Below are positions 1 through 10,070 of a stretch of DNA of 64,000 nt, in pieces. The translations under genes were made by a program, and so were the position numbers. This DNA is from Cyanophora paradoxa. Its lineage: Eukaryota; Glaucocystophyceae; Cyanophorales; Cyanophoraceae. Each line of letters opens with the position of its first letter. Positions within the stretch are counted from its first letter, which is position 1. The stretch is taken from assembly GCA_004431415.1 (NCBI GenBank), contig QPMI01000453.1:1-64000 (forward strand), written 5' to 3'. Below the pieces are notes generated by a model. The model had not been told where the DNA came from. It searched no databases and saw nothing but the letters and a program-made list of their open reading frames with translations.

Positions 1-1400
1 AAGACTGTGACTGCAAAGCAGAAAAGAAGGGCAGATCACACAATAATAGATACTGTGAGTAGAAGGGTTGCCCTAAACTGCTTTGATGCAAAGAGATACA
101 TCTTACCAGATGGTATTAATTCTGTTCCTTTTAATTAAGAGATGCCAGCAACTGGAAGAATAGTTAGGAGAACCACTGAGCAACTGCAAGGTAACCTATT
201 GCCCATCACAGTTCCAAAGGAGGAAAAGGGAGAATCTCGAATTGTTAAAAAGTCAGAGATGAAAGAGCTTGTCCCAGTAGAGATTCCAGTTGCTATTGCA
301 GTGAAAGAAACAGCAAGATTGCCAAGAGATTCTATGATGTGAGAACTGGTTACAAAGGGCTTCAAGCTATGAGGGCTGAGTTACCTGATGAATCCTATAA
401 GCAGTTGCAAGAGTTCTATAAAAAACAGGAAGTTGTTCAGATCAATGCACCTGCTATATCTAGAAAGAGAGATCCCATGGTTCCAATAAGGCAACCCTTG
501 ATACCTATGTGATTGATTTGCTCTTTTCCCAGCTTATAAGAAACAAAACAATGGCTATGATACCTTTATGACTGCAATGGAATCCACACTGAGAACTGGG
601 TATACATACCTATAAGGATAAATCAGCTCTCACTACATTAGCTGCATTTAAACAGCTTGAGATGAGAGTGGCAAGACCCATAGTAAAGGTTCAATCAGAT
701 GCTGGGAGTGAGTTCCAAAATCGAATATCCAGGAGTATTTATCTAGTAAATCATAGAACACCAAGTGAGTGAACTGCTGACCACAGGAGCCAAGGTCGAA
801 TTGAAGCCTTTAACAAGCAGATTAAGAGACTGATCACAAACTACTGCATAGCCAATAATACAGCTAGATTCTTTGATGTGTTAGGTGATATTGAGTATAA
901 TTACAATAATACAGTCCACTCAGCTACTAAGATGAAGCCAGGCGAAACTACAGAGGAGCATTATAGGTATATAGTGGGATTAGAAGATGAGAGATTCAAG
1001 AAATCAATAGCTTATCTTGATACCATGCAGCCTGGCATGTTTGTTAGAGTGAAAGTGAGAAGAACCCCTTTGCCAAACAGGGTAACAATTGGTCTAGGAT
1101 GGTTTACACTGTTGATAGTAGGGAAGGCTTAAGTTTAAGCTAAGGAGTCCCACTGGAGAGATCATAGATAACAGATTTGCATTCCATGAGCTGTTGCCTG
1201 TGAATGCAGTTGAGTATCTGAAACACCTACAGTGGATGCCTTGGAGCAAGCTAAAGAGGAAGCTAGGGTTGATGCTGCTATAAGGAGAGAAGGCATAGAA
1301 GCTGCTAATGAAGTCCCAGATAAGCCTTTGATAGAGGCTAGAAAGGAGAAGACTGGCAAAGTTAATAGGGAACTCAAAAGCTCACCATAGCAGGGACACA
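1..1400 (+). pseudogene. Decayed polinton/retroviral-type integrase (rve)
   Basis: No open frame covers this stretch, but pieces of an rve-type integrase can be read in successive frames. Around 690-720 a frame gives SDAGSEF, which fits the second catalytic Asp region. Around 790-840 QGRIEAFNKQIKRLI fits the catalytic Glu helix. The 878-1132 ORF continues with YNNTVHSATKMKPGE. A further frame at about 1030-1215 gives PGMFVRVKVRR and later FAFHELLPV, which resembles the SH3-like tail of Maverick/polinton integrases. Such enzymes insert viral or transposon DNA with short target duplications. At least four frame breaks and an in-frame stop near 770 make it non-functional as read. The 5' end lies outside the window. 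Which integrase subfamily it belongs to is not resolved. Confidence 0.6.
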
Positions 1401-2003
1401 GAAACTTTCAGAAGTGAATAGCCAGAGATGGTATAATGACTTTCAGACTACTAAGGAGTCATATACAGTCCCTAAACCTCAGAGAACACTAAGAGAAAGG
1501 ACCAAAACTAGCTAGTTTGCTAGCCGAAAACTCGTTTTTTCCAAATATATGTATGACTGATATACATATATGCATATGATATACACATTGTCTTGTAGAT
1601 CTTTTCAAGCGCTTCACAGCGATATGCAGAACGTTGCGATTTGATAATCTGGTGATGAGATACAAGCGTTTGAAGATGCCGATTATCGATTTTTCGAGAT
1701 TTCGGAATGATGCATCATAATGATGTAATAATGATGTATCATAAACAAATAACATATATATATCGCCGTGATCGTCATGATCTCCCGAGTTCGATGGTGT
1801 GTCATATATATCATATACATATGCATCGTCATTATGACATCATTTCGTAACATAACACGTCCGTCATCGTCTTTTTCCGCAGCGAACAGATAAGTGAACA
1901 GTTAACGAGACAACTATTGTAATAGTGTACTGCAACAACAATTGAAAACAAGATATGTGGGAAAGCTATTGAAAGACAATGAAGCAAATTGCGAACAATT
2001 AAG

Positions 2004-2082
2004 TGAACAGTTAAGTGGACACCTGTTGGGAGTAGGCAGTGTCTACTCGTTTATCGTGAAACGGTGTCCACTTAACTGTTCA
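2004..2082. repeat. 20-bp inverted repeat (hairpin)
   Basis: Arms TGAACAGTTAAGTGGACACC (2004-2023) and its exact complement (2063-2082) are separated by 39 bases. Single variants of the GAACAGTTAA word also occur at about 1895 and 2085. The role is unknown; it could be a termination or recombination structure. Confidence 0.75.
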
Positions 2083-2795
2083 TTTAACTGTTGACGAAAA
2101 CCCATGCATTATGACATCATATCATTAAACCACATACAAAACACTAAAACGCATGTATCTCTTCACCAACTCATCATCTGACAAAACCAAAAACAGATTC
2201 GAAATCCTCTTAACGAGGCCTGCGTGACGATATAAGTATCATAGGTTCAATAATTCATATGTTATAAGCATCTCCCCTAGATTCCCCCTATTATATTATA
2301 TTTATATTTAAGTGGAGTCAAGGTTGACTCATATTAATCGTAAAAGTAGTAATAGTATATGGATTTTGTTACGAATTCAATGGGAGGGTTGACTAAGTGG
2401 GTTGAGTTGACTCAAATTTCACAGGAAATATTTGGGACCTAAAGTTTCTAAAAAGGATTTGAAAAAATGTGTCAACTCCCCCACTTAGTCAACCCTGACC
2501 ATAAACAGTAAGGATTTGAGCTAACATGTATCACAAAGTGAACATTTTGAGTCCACTTAGAAGATCCACTTTTGAAATCCAAGTTGATTTTGCTTGAAAT
2601 TTCAAAGTTGATCTAAAAGTGAGTCCACCCTGATTGATTATGGTAACAAAGTTGACTAAGTTGACTAAGTTGAGTCATCTTAAGAAATTCAAAGAGACTA
2701 AGAGTTCAAAATGTTTATGAAAGTGAGTCAACTTAGACCACTTATGATAACAAAGTTAAATATTTAATTGATTTAATCGGAAAAGAACATGATTT

Positions 2796-3017
2796 AATCG
2801 AATTTATTGATATAATTCCGATTAGATTCATTTAGGATTCAATTAAGATCAATCGAAGTTATTGATATAATTCCGATTAACTACAATTAAGATACAATAT
2901 CGATTAATCGAGTTTATCGATATAACATCGATTAAATTAATTGAAAATGCATGTAAAATATGAAAATTCAGGTGAAAATTCAAATAAATTAATCGATTTT
3001 ATTGATATAACATCGAA
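2796..3017. repeat. Degenerate AT-rich tandem array
   Basis: About four imperfect units built on AATCGAnTTTATnGATATAA followed by TTCCGATTA or CATCGATTA. Spacing varies because of small insertions, so this is an old array and not a clean minisatellite. Confidence 0.55.
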
Positions 3018-3019
3018 TC

Positions 3020-3092
3020 ACACATATGAATATTCATATTTTAATCCTGAGGCGGAACGCCGAGGGATTAAAATATGAATATTCATATGTGT
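3020..3092. terminator. Long perfect hairpin at the 3' end of the minor-capsid-like gene
   Basis: Two exactly complementary 28-base arms (3020-3047 and 3065-3092) enclose a 17-base centre that can itself pair (GGCG-GAA-CGCC). The stop codon of the minus-strand capsid-like gene falls inside the right arm. In giant viruses such as mimivirus, palindromic hairpins mark transcript 3' ends; that role is inferred here only by analogy. Confidence 0.55.
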
Positions 3093-3453
3093 CGGGTGTA
3101 GGTTCCACCTCCATTCTGCGCATACTGCTGTGTGCCAATCAGAACGTTAAGGTAATTAACAAGGCTCGTGGGGTCGTAATTTCCGGCTTTGAAGGTGTTG
3201 TCCGGGTCTTCTGGGCATTGATGTTATCGTAGGTGACTGTGGTAATGGTTCCATCTGTGGTGAGGTTGTATAGATTATTAAATAGCTCAAAATTCGTGAT
3301 TCTGCAAGATTTGACTCGCTTCACGGGATAGGGAAGTTTATAGCGGAAATTCGCGGAACTGGTAGAATCAGCTTCGCGATCCTGGAATCGATATTGATTA
3401 GTATTTTTCCCATTTGTGTTCGTTACTATCCGTGTATAAATTATTTTGTTCAC
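3084..3453 (-). pseudogene. Minor capsid/penton-like protein, frameshifted
   Basis: The first about 80 residues contain SSANFRYKLPYPVKRVKSC and ITNFELFNNLYNL, a pattern recalling N-termini of minor-capsid-type proteins in PLVs and large DNA viruses. The open frame ends at 3139, but another frame takes over near 3217 with FKAGNYDPTSLVNYLNVLIG and ends in a TGA near 3085, so one single-base shift breaks it. It starts at a GTG as read, 12 bases from the divergent major capsid gene. At about 120 residues it is short for a full minor capsid protein, so it is truncated or only a domain. The assignment rests on motif resemblance and position. Confidence 0.5.
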
Positions 3454-3465
3454 GATTAGTAAACA

Positions 3466-4687
3466 ATGGCGCTCGCTGGAACCACTCTTAAAGAGCTCCT
3501 CGTCACCCCCAATTCGAGCGAACTATATCTATCCCCGGTCTGGTCATTGGCGCCAACCCGAAATATAAGCCATTCATTGAAACAGTCAAGCCTCGTGGCA
3601 ACACCTTTGGCTTTGCTTCTACTGCGGTCTTTGACCTCCCACGCAAACAGCTACTCAGCGGTCTCTCCCTCTACTTCAAACTCACTGGTGGTGGTGGTGC
3701 GAACGCTACCCTTCCAAACTGTGCGAGTAGCTTCATTGAAAATGTCCGAATCGTCCATGGCGGTTTTAAACTTACGTTACCCGGTGACTGGATCACTGTG
3801 AACACCATCGTCGACAACGATCCCTCAACTCTGGGTGCTCTCGCCACCTCCTATGGCATGGATGATGCCGCTATTGTTCTTAATAACACTTCTCGCGAGT
3901 TTATTGTTAAGATCCCCTCGCAAATGTGGGACGACTCTTACTTCCCCCTCTGTGCACTTGCTGAGATGCCCCAAATTGAGGTCGATTTCCGGGCTTCGAC
4001 TGTTGTAACTCTTGCTTTAAATGCTACCATCGCTATGAGCGATTGCCATCTCGTTTGTCAGTTCGTTAACATTTCCTCTGATGAGGCGGAGCGACTGCTT
4101 AAAATGGCAAACGAAGAGGGTGGCATTCGCATCCCAATTACTGAGGTTCTCCACAAGCAAACCCGCCCACTGAAAACGGCGGATGCCGACACTGCGACTG
4201 AGGTCTCGCTTGCTAATGTGAGCGGGCTCGTCCACTCGGTTCTGCTTACAGTCCGAAAGAATGCGGATCTGAAAACGGTTAACCACTCTCGCTTCTATGG
4301 CAAGGGCGAAACCTACAACATCACCAACTTCGAGATTTACCACAACAATCGCACCCTCGATATTTCAAATAAGCCAATCTCGGGCTTCCTTTCCGCTGTG
4401 AACCACATCCCTCTCACTACAAGGGTGCGAGCACAGGTGGTGCGGCTGTTGGAGTCGCTGAGGGAAGCGTTTATGGTGTTGTTCTGAGCAAGTCCGGCAA
4501 GGATTCCCTGCACAACTCGGTTCTCGGTTATCAGGACTTTTTCAACTCGTCATCAAGCTACATGAACCTCACAGTGAATGGCTGCACTGATGCCAATCCG
4601 GTTGTGGTGGATATATTCACACTTCGCCACAATGTCCTTGTAATCAATGGCTATCAACTGTCGACCCTCAAAGTTAGCAACTTCTAA
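3466..4687 (+). CDS. MCP: Major capsid protein (double jelly-roll type), two frame breaks
   Basis: About 407 codons are spread over three frames: a short N-terminal part from the ATG at 3466 (good AACAATGG context), a long central part from about 3525 to 4420, and a C-terminal part ending at the TAA at 4685-4687. The first break is near the C-run at 3510-3515 and the second near 4420. The central frame contains FIENVRIVHGGFKL, PSQMWDDSYFPLCALAEMP and FYGKGETYNITNFEIYHN; the tail has FTLRHNVLVINGYQLSTL. Length, order and the adjacent ATPase fit a PLV or virophage-like major capsid protein, which builds the icosahedral shell. The identification is by overall pattern and neighbourhood, not by alignment. 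The breaks mean pseudogene decay or indels in the assembly. Confidence 0.65.
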
Positions 4688-4698
4688 GCGTAGTAAGG

Positions 4699-4745
4699 TG
4701 CGGCGCTCGCGCAAGGCTCGCTTAGCGTGCCGCTTTTGTCTGTTT
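4699..4745 (+). terminator. GC-rich hairpin plus T-run after the capsid gene
   Basis: Between the capsid stop (4687) and the ATPase start (4764) lies a GCGGC...GCCGC stem (about 4702-4734) followed by TTTTGTCTGTTTTTTT. This could end the capsid transcript or simply be the intergenic spacer. Confidence 0.35.
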
Positions 4746-4763
4746 TTTTATGTCTTTACTGTA

Positions 4764-5531
4764 ATGGATAAGGAAACCATAAATCTGGATGAAATACCTG
4801 AGTTGGATCCTGCAAGGAACATAGTTTTACCAACAAGAATCGGTTGCTGGGGACGTAGTAACACTGGGAAGACTACGTTTGCGAAATATTTACTGTATGA
4901 GCTTCGCGACCAAATCGATCAGGTCGTGGTTTTTAGTTCGACTGCATTTACTGGTCAATGGCAAGACATCACACACCCCGATAACATATTTGAGGAATGG
5001 AACGATGACCTTGTGGTTAAGCTCATCGGGATGCAAAAGAAACGAATCGAAAAGGGAGAGAGAAAGAACAGCTTAGTTTTGATATTAGATGACATGATTG
5101 GATCCTCGCTAAATATGGAGACGAATATGGTCTTGAAAAAGCTGGTAACCTCTGGAAGACATTATATGATATCCCTCATCGTGAATTCACAACGCATGTG
5201 CTCAGTAAGCACTACAATTAGGCGCAACCTCGAACTCGTGGTCTTTTTCAATATATTAGGGAACGAAAAAGAGTTTAACTGTGCTTTTGATGAATATAAT
5301 GGTGGTCTCAGTAAGAGAGACTTTAAGGAACTAAATAGGCTATGGGGTCATAGTTATCAGGTGGTCTGCGTGGGTTTGCAAGGCTACGACGTTAAGTTCT
5401 ACACAGACCGGGCGATCCTATCAGAAGACGACTTGAAAAAGATGACTCGGAAGTTCGGCAAGAGGCGGGCACTGCAAAAGAAGGAACGGTTGGCTCGCAT
5501 ACAGCGCGAGGGCGCTACGGTTACGATGTAG
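4764..5531 (+). CDS. Viral genome-packaging ATPase (FtsK/HerA, A32-like)
   Basis: This 255-residue protein has a Walker A motif GRSNTGKTTF near residue 28, a Walker B segment LVLILDD near residue 110, and SLIVNSQR downstream, as in the HerA/FtsK-like packaging ATPases of PLVs, virophages and NCLDVs. These motors pump viral DNA into preformed capsids. I chose the ATG at 4764 because the upstream part of the open frame (from 4647) overlaps the capsid tail and hairpin and encodes a low-complexity basic stretch. It follows the capsid gene by 76 bases in the same orientation, a common capsid/packaging arrangement. The frame is intact, unlike its neighbours. Confidence 0.85.
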   Translation: MDKETINLDEIPELDPARNIVLPTRIGCWGRSNTGKTTFAKYLLYELRDQIDQVVVFSSTAFTGQWQDITHPDNIFEEWNDDLVVKLIGMQKKRIEKGERKNSLVLILDDMIGSSLNMETNMVLKKLVTSGRHYMISLIVNSQRMCSVSTTIRRNLELVVFFNILGNEKEFNCAFDEYNGGLSKRDFKELNRLWGHSYQVVCVGLQGYDVKFYTDRAILSEDDLKKMTRKFGKRRALQKKERLARIQREGATVTM

Positions 5532-6305
5532 CCTTGTAGAGCTTTTCGAGAGCATTCCGGCGCTATTTTTGGTTTTGCAAGGCGATGATTTGGTGAAGAG
5601 ATACAGGGTGTTGACGGTTTGCGTGGCGTTTCGATTGTTTTTCGAGTTTTCTACTCGGTCGCTCATGTTTTTTTCTTTTTTGTTCGTGTTGTTTTGTTTT
5701 TGTTTGGTTTCGTTTTTTCTAACTTTTTGGTATCCCCCCTGTCACCCCTGTCACCTTAACCGGTATCCCCCCTGTCACCCATGAATGAAATTAAATAATT
5801 TGGTGGCGGCTTGTCGTTTAAACGACAAGTCTTCATTGGCGGCTTGTCGTAAAAACGTCAAGTCTTTGGCGGCTTGTCGTAAAAACGTCAAGTCTTTGGC
5901 GGCTTGTCGTAAAAACGTCAAGTCTTTGGCGGCTTGTCTAGGCTTGTCTAGGGCTTGTCTAGCGAACCTGTCTAACCCTGTCTAATCCTGTCTAACCCTG
6001 TCTAGTGGCTTGTGATTGGTCGAATAACACACAAAAACACAAAATTATACTTCCATGCATTCTACATGTTTTCGGAATCGCCGCGATGTGATGACCCCGA
6101 ATATGTCGGTGACGCCGGTATATATATGTATATGTCGTGATATGCGAAAAAAAAGTAAAAAAAATGAAAAATCGGAAGTTGTCCGGGGTGGTATATACGG
6201 AGGCTCGGATGTATATACCTTACATATACATGAGTATATCGCTATTTTTTCAGTTGTAGTTATCGGAGAATATGGTGGAGTATCGGTGGATCGGTGGAAT
6301 ATTAC
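5532..6305. other. Intergenic region rich in short repeats
   Basis: After the ATPase there is a T-rich stretch (about 5670-5730), two copies of TATCCCCCCTGTCACCC (about 5730-5780), the 30-bp array described separately, then CCTGTCTAA-type repeats (about 5930-6005). The 6055-6353 stretch has opposed short ORFs without recognisable domains. No gene is supported. Confidence 0.5.
5806..5937 (+). repeat. 30-bp tandem array of small palindromes
   Basis: About four units of GGCGGCTTGTCGTnnAAACG, each completed by the (G)(A/T)CAAGTCTT tail. The first unit has the perfect palindrome CTTGTCGTTTAAACGACAAG; later units carry CTTGTCGTAAAAACGTCAAG with two mismatches to symmetry. Unit spacing is 30 bp in the last three copies. 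Confidence 0.85.
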
Positions 6306-6727
6306 GATAAATGGTATCGTGGGGCAGAAAGTTTTGGATTCAATGTACGACAATCGAGAAATATGGTATACGTGTGTGTTATTTATAGAAAAATTCGTTT
6401 ATGGTAAGGATTTATGAAATTCAATGAGATATGAGACGATAAATCGTATCGTGGGGCAGAAAGTTTTTGGATTCAATGTACGACAATCGAGAAATATGGT
6501 ATACGTGTGTGTTATTTATAGAAAAATTCGTTTATGGTAAGGATTTATGAAATTCAATGAGATATGAGACGATAAATCGTATCGTGGGGCAGAAAGTTTT
6601 TGGATTCAATGTACGACAATCGAGAAATATGGTATACGTGTGTGTTATTTATAGAAAAATTCGTTTATGGTAAGGATTTATGAAATTCAATGAGATATGA
6701 GACGATAAATCGTATCGTGGGCAGAAC
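6306..6727 (+). repeat. 133-bp direct tandem repeat, about 3.1 copies
   Basis: Units start at about 6306, 6438, 6571 and 6704 (each with GATAAATnGTATCGTGGG). The second and third copies look identical; the first is one base shorter and differs at a few sites. The fourth is cut after about 20 bases and runs into AACGCCCAATATACC. Each contains GGTATACGTGTGTGTTATTT. No coding potential is seen. It may be a regulatory or replication-associated array. Confidence 0.9.
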
Positions 6728-6781
6728 GCCCAATATACCATTTTTTTATACAAAGGAATTGGCTTTATACTTGCAATCAAG

Positions 6782-7003
6782 TCACAGATAAGTTTTGTAA
6801 ATATGCTTTTGTTGTTTTTTGTTTGCATTCTCAGACACTGAAACAGTAATGTGAATGTTTACTGATCTATTTCTCTTTGGTTTAGCTGCATACATATTGT
6901 AACCTATCAATCTCTGTGACATTTCGATATATGCCCCTATATCTCCATGCTTTATGCATTTATCTAACTCAGTCATGGTCATCTCATCAAGAGTCTTTGC
7001 CAT
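6782..7003 (-). CDS. Small hypothetical protein of the virus block
   Basis: A 73-residue ORF starting at the ATG at 7003 (MAKTLDEMTMTELDKC), with an acidic N-terminus and a basic C-terminus ending in QKHIYKTYL. The open frame extends upstream to 7051 only through a non-ATG start. I recognise no domain. It lies downstream of the primase-helicase on the same strand, separated from it by the TGTGACAGG repeats. Confidence 0.4.
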   Translation of the reverse strand: MAKTLDEMTMTELDKCIKHGDIGAYIEMSQRLIGYNMYAAKPKRNRSVNIHITVSVSENANKKQQKHIYKTYL

Positions 7004-7065
7004 TTTGTCTTCACTATACACAATCAAGTAAGCCTTAAGTATTCTTGTCAAATTTTGGTCATTTT

Positions 7066-7178
7066 CGATAGGTGTGACAGGTGTGACAGGTGTGACAGGT
7101 CTATCCCATCGATTTTGAAAATCAACTTTTCACCAGGGCTTTCCTTGGGATGGACCTGTCACACCTGTCACACAAACC
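7066..7178. repeat. TGTGACAGG direct repeats with inverted partner
   Basis: Three copies of GGTGTGACA (7070-7100) are followed about 60 bases later by CCTGTCACACCTGTCACAC, so the segment can fold into a stem. CCTGTCAC words also occur at 5738-5780, linking the two intergenic regions. It lies just 3' of the primase-helicase stop and may be a transcript-end structure. Confidence 0.65.
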
Positions 7179-7232
7179 ATTTTCAGTAAGGCTATAAAAA
7201 TATATGTAAATCTCAATCATTAATCGTTTTCT

Positions 7233-9558
7233 TTAATATTCGGCATCATCTTCATTGTCTTCCTGAACCCTTGTTATCTTTCGAATCCCAATATATCCTC
7301 TGGCAAGAATACCATTAACTCGTTTTCTTTCTGATTTAACATTGAAGATCTCCCTTACTCTTTTCATAACAGATACACATTCAACTTTATCATCAACACT
7401 TTTGTATGATTTGTAAATGATATCACTGGAAACAAAGTCGTTAGCATTATGTGTAACCTCGAAATTATCTCGAAGCCATTCACCAATCTTATCATTTTCA
7501 GCTATAAAGTTAATTCCCTGTTCAATAATCGATTGAGGGGACTTCTTAAGATCTCTTCAACCTCTTTGTTCTTCCACATATCCAGTAATATCTTCATGTG
7601 AGCCATCTTATACTCATCATCATTGTGTAGAAGTGTGAACAGAGTTGGGTCAGCTTTCTTTTGACCAGCTTCTGGCTTCTCTCTGAATATATTATTGAAT
7701 CTCTGATAGGAAAGTCTTCTTTGAATTGCAAAGTCTGGTTTATTTATAGTCAAATTGTCATTAGTTGTAATGTAGACCTGAAACATTGGGGTAAGGATAA
7801 CTGGGTCTTTGAACAAGGCTCTCACAGTCATTTCATTTCCACCTGTGACCTCCTTAATCTTGGAGATCTGCAGTTTATCACCATCTTCAGCCTCATTACT
7901 GAATACAAGTCGCTTTCCAAGGAGTTTGGCAAGTTCAGGAGTAGCCTCTGATGAGTTCTTTTTAGGCTTAGTCCAATAGGATATTTCGAGAGGGCTGTAA
8001 TAGCGACCAGATATCTGTTTGCAGTATTCCTGAACAAGTGATTTACCATTAGCACCAGCACCAGTCCACATATAGAACTTCTGGGATTTAGTTGATCCAC
8101 TAAGGCAATTGCAATGGATGCCAGAAGATACTTTCGCTCTGCTGGATCATCCACAATCTCTTTATAAATCTGATTGAGATGCTCTATTTTCTTGGGGTCT
8201 ACATTCTCAGTAAAATCATAACCCACACTCTTGCTCACCATATCTTCCAGTTTACCCTTTCTGAAAGTCATAGTTGTCAGATCAAATACACCATTATCGA
8301 ATCCAATTACATATGGAACTGTATCAATCTTTTCATAGAATTCATCATCATTTAGCAGAGGGAGCAGATCAGTCAGAAGGGATTTGCGAAATCCTGATTG
8401 TTTAAGATTTTTGGCAATGGTCATCAATGTTTTGGATCTTTCTTCGAAAGCTGCTTTGTTTTCCTCATCCTTTAAAGCTCTTTGACTATAATGCACAGCC
8501 CTTCCAAGGTATTGGGGGACAACAAGACGGCTTATATCTAGGTAAATCTTTAGGTTTGTGTCATCATGCTCCCAAATCCCAGTATCAGTATTGAGTTTGA
8601 ACCATGACTTTTTGGAGTATCTCCATGTATGTTTAAGAACCTCTTTGCATACTAAACTCACATCATAATGAGCGCCACCAGAACCAGCGGATTTATCTAT
8701 AAGATTGAAGATATCAGATTGCATTCCAATGCAGATGAATCGTTTTTTGCAATTTCCACTGTAGCTTGACACAATGTATTTGTTATCATCTCCTTTAGCT
8801 TTCATAACATACCAGTTATTCGATTCATGTGAACCATTGCAGCATGGGCAATTGAGTCCCTTGTTAGCAGCATCAAAGTTAAAGCCAAGTTCAGTTTTAG
8901 AGATTATATTGGGATGCATAAATCCCATATCCACCAGCTCTTTGATAATATTGTTTTCAAGTTCATCATATGAGGTAGCATTAGCAGTATACTCACTCTT
9001 ATAGATGTAGTTATCTATAATCCACTTTTTGAAGTCATCAGTAGGCTCATTGAAATCACAGGTATCATCCCATGGGGAGATCACCCAAGCCTTGTTGACA
9101 CTGGGACAAACATTAATTAATCCAGAAGTTCCAGTTCCAGTGATTGTTTTCAGGTCAACCTTTTCAAAGCCTTTAAAGCCTGGAGCCTTATCGGTGATTT
9201 TGAGTTTAGTGAACTCCTCAGGTCGTTTAAAGTAGACATGATAGCCTTTTTTAGTTTTTGCCATGGGCTGATTGGCATCAAAGTCATCAGGAAACATATC
9301 CCGGAATTTGTCAAAGTCCTCCTCATCATCAAAGTCAATAACCATCATGTTGTCTGAGAGCAGAATGCCCCAAGATACATACTGATTAGTTGCCAGCGCT
9401 TCCTCATACTTTTCCCAGGACCAAGCACCTCCCTTATGCTTGAAAACAGGGTCTTTGCTGTCAGGTTTCACTGGGATAATCATGTTTTTGGCTAGATCCT
9501 CATCAGATCTGAGCCAGTTAGCGAGCGATTTGAGCGATTTAGTCTGTTTGGCGTTCAT
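7233..9558 (-). CDS. D5-like primase-helicase, two frame breaks
   Basis: About 775 codons from the ATG at 9558 to the TAA at 7233. The N-terminal about 190 residues look like a Prim-Pol domain (MVIDFDDEEDF, then GYHVYFKRP). A Cys cluster (NCPCCNGSHESNNW) follows, then a D5-N-like region. The SF3-type helicase part has Walker A TGAGANGKS and the sensor-like QVYITTND. The C-terminus continues as QSIIEQGINFIAENDKIGEW in a third frame. Breaks lie near 8095 (just before the Walker A) and near 7540. Such proteins prime and unwind DNA for replication in PLVs, virophages and NCLDVs. An upstream TCTATATATA-type element lies at 9579-9610. Family assignment is strong; functional status is not, because of the breaks. 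Confidence 0.85.
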
Positions 9559-9578
9559 TTTCAGCGATTGGGGTCCCT

Positions 9579-9610
9579 TTTATATATATAGAAGATTTTT
9601 CTTTAAGTAG
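9579..9610 (-). promoter_or_regulatory. Shared upstream element, copy A
   Basis: Read on the minus strand: CTTAAAG, A-rich, then TCTTCTATATATATA, ending about 20 bases before the primase-helicase ATG. It matches copies B, C and D. TCTA flanked by A/T is the late promoter motif reported for CroV and mavirus, so a viral late promoter is a fair inference. Confidence 0.6.
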
Positions 9611-9770
9611 TTTTGGGTCCCCCAATCATTTTTTGTTGGAAATCGAGAAAGTATCCCTACGAAATTTATCCACATGATATATCGAGTGGTTTAGATACAA
9701 AAAGGATGAATGGGTATTTCAGCGAATAAACAGCATATCCCCAGCCTAGTAATATGCTGGGAAAAATAAT

Positions 9771-10025
9771 TTAGACATGTTTCAATTTTCTCCCTCTATT
9801 TGAGTAAGGGACATCATACAAATACTTGACAAAGCAGACTGCATTGGCTGCATACTTTCGCTGACATGAACTTGCTATTTTCATTGCTCTATAGGTATCA
9901 TCGGTTTGATATAGATCTCTTAGCTGTGTGGCTATTTTTTCGTTAAACTTTTTGATTTGAGCCTTACCTTTTTCAGTTTGCTGGTATCTCTTCATAGCTC
10001 TCTTCTGGGCTTCACTGAGTGGCAT
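9771..10025 (-). CDS. Small basic hypothetical protein
   Basis: 84 residues from the ATG at 10025, Lys/Arg-rich, with MPLSEAQKRAMKRYQQTEKG at the N-terminus and a basic C-terminus (NRGRKLKHV). The composition suggests nucleic-acid binding, but I recognise no domain. It lies between the primase-helicase and the larger RING gene, on the same strand, with its own copy of the shared upstream element. Confidence 0.5.
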   Translation of the reverse strand: MPLSEAQKRAMKRYQQTEKGKAQIKKFNEKIATQLRDLYQTDDTYRAMKIASSCQRKYAANAVCFVKYLYDVPYSNRGRKLKHV

Positions 10026-10042
10026 TTTTCCTCTGTCTCTCT

Positions 10043-10070
10043 TAATATATATAGAGAATTCTTTAAATCA
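10043..10070 (-). promoter_or_regulatory. Shared upstream element, copy B
   Basis: On the minus strand: TGATTTAAAGAATTCTCTATATATAT, ending about 17 bases before the ATG at 10025. Its TTTAA overlaps the stop codon of the upstream RING gene, so gene end and next promoter are fused. Confidence 0.6.

Larger units (their letters stand above)
1500..3019. other. AT-rich non-coding block with short repeats
   Basis: No credible gene is seen. The block contains many copies of GTTGACTAAG/CTTAGTCAAC in both orientations (about 2380-2760), a hairpin (2004-2082) and a degenerate array of ATCGA-TTTAT-GATATAA units (about 2796-3017). Base composition matches the virus-like block on the right and is far below that of the host DNA. 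Confidence 0.5.

Noticed and set aside
5785-5985. Small ORF with repeated SLAACRKNVK peptide
   Set aside because: It is only the translation of the 30-bp palindromic array; no start context or homology supports a protein.
6306-6727. CRISPR-like array
   Set aside because: Units are 133-bp head-to-tail copies with no short repeat/unique spacer pattern, and the setting is eukaryotic.
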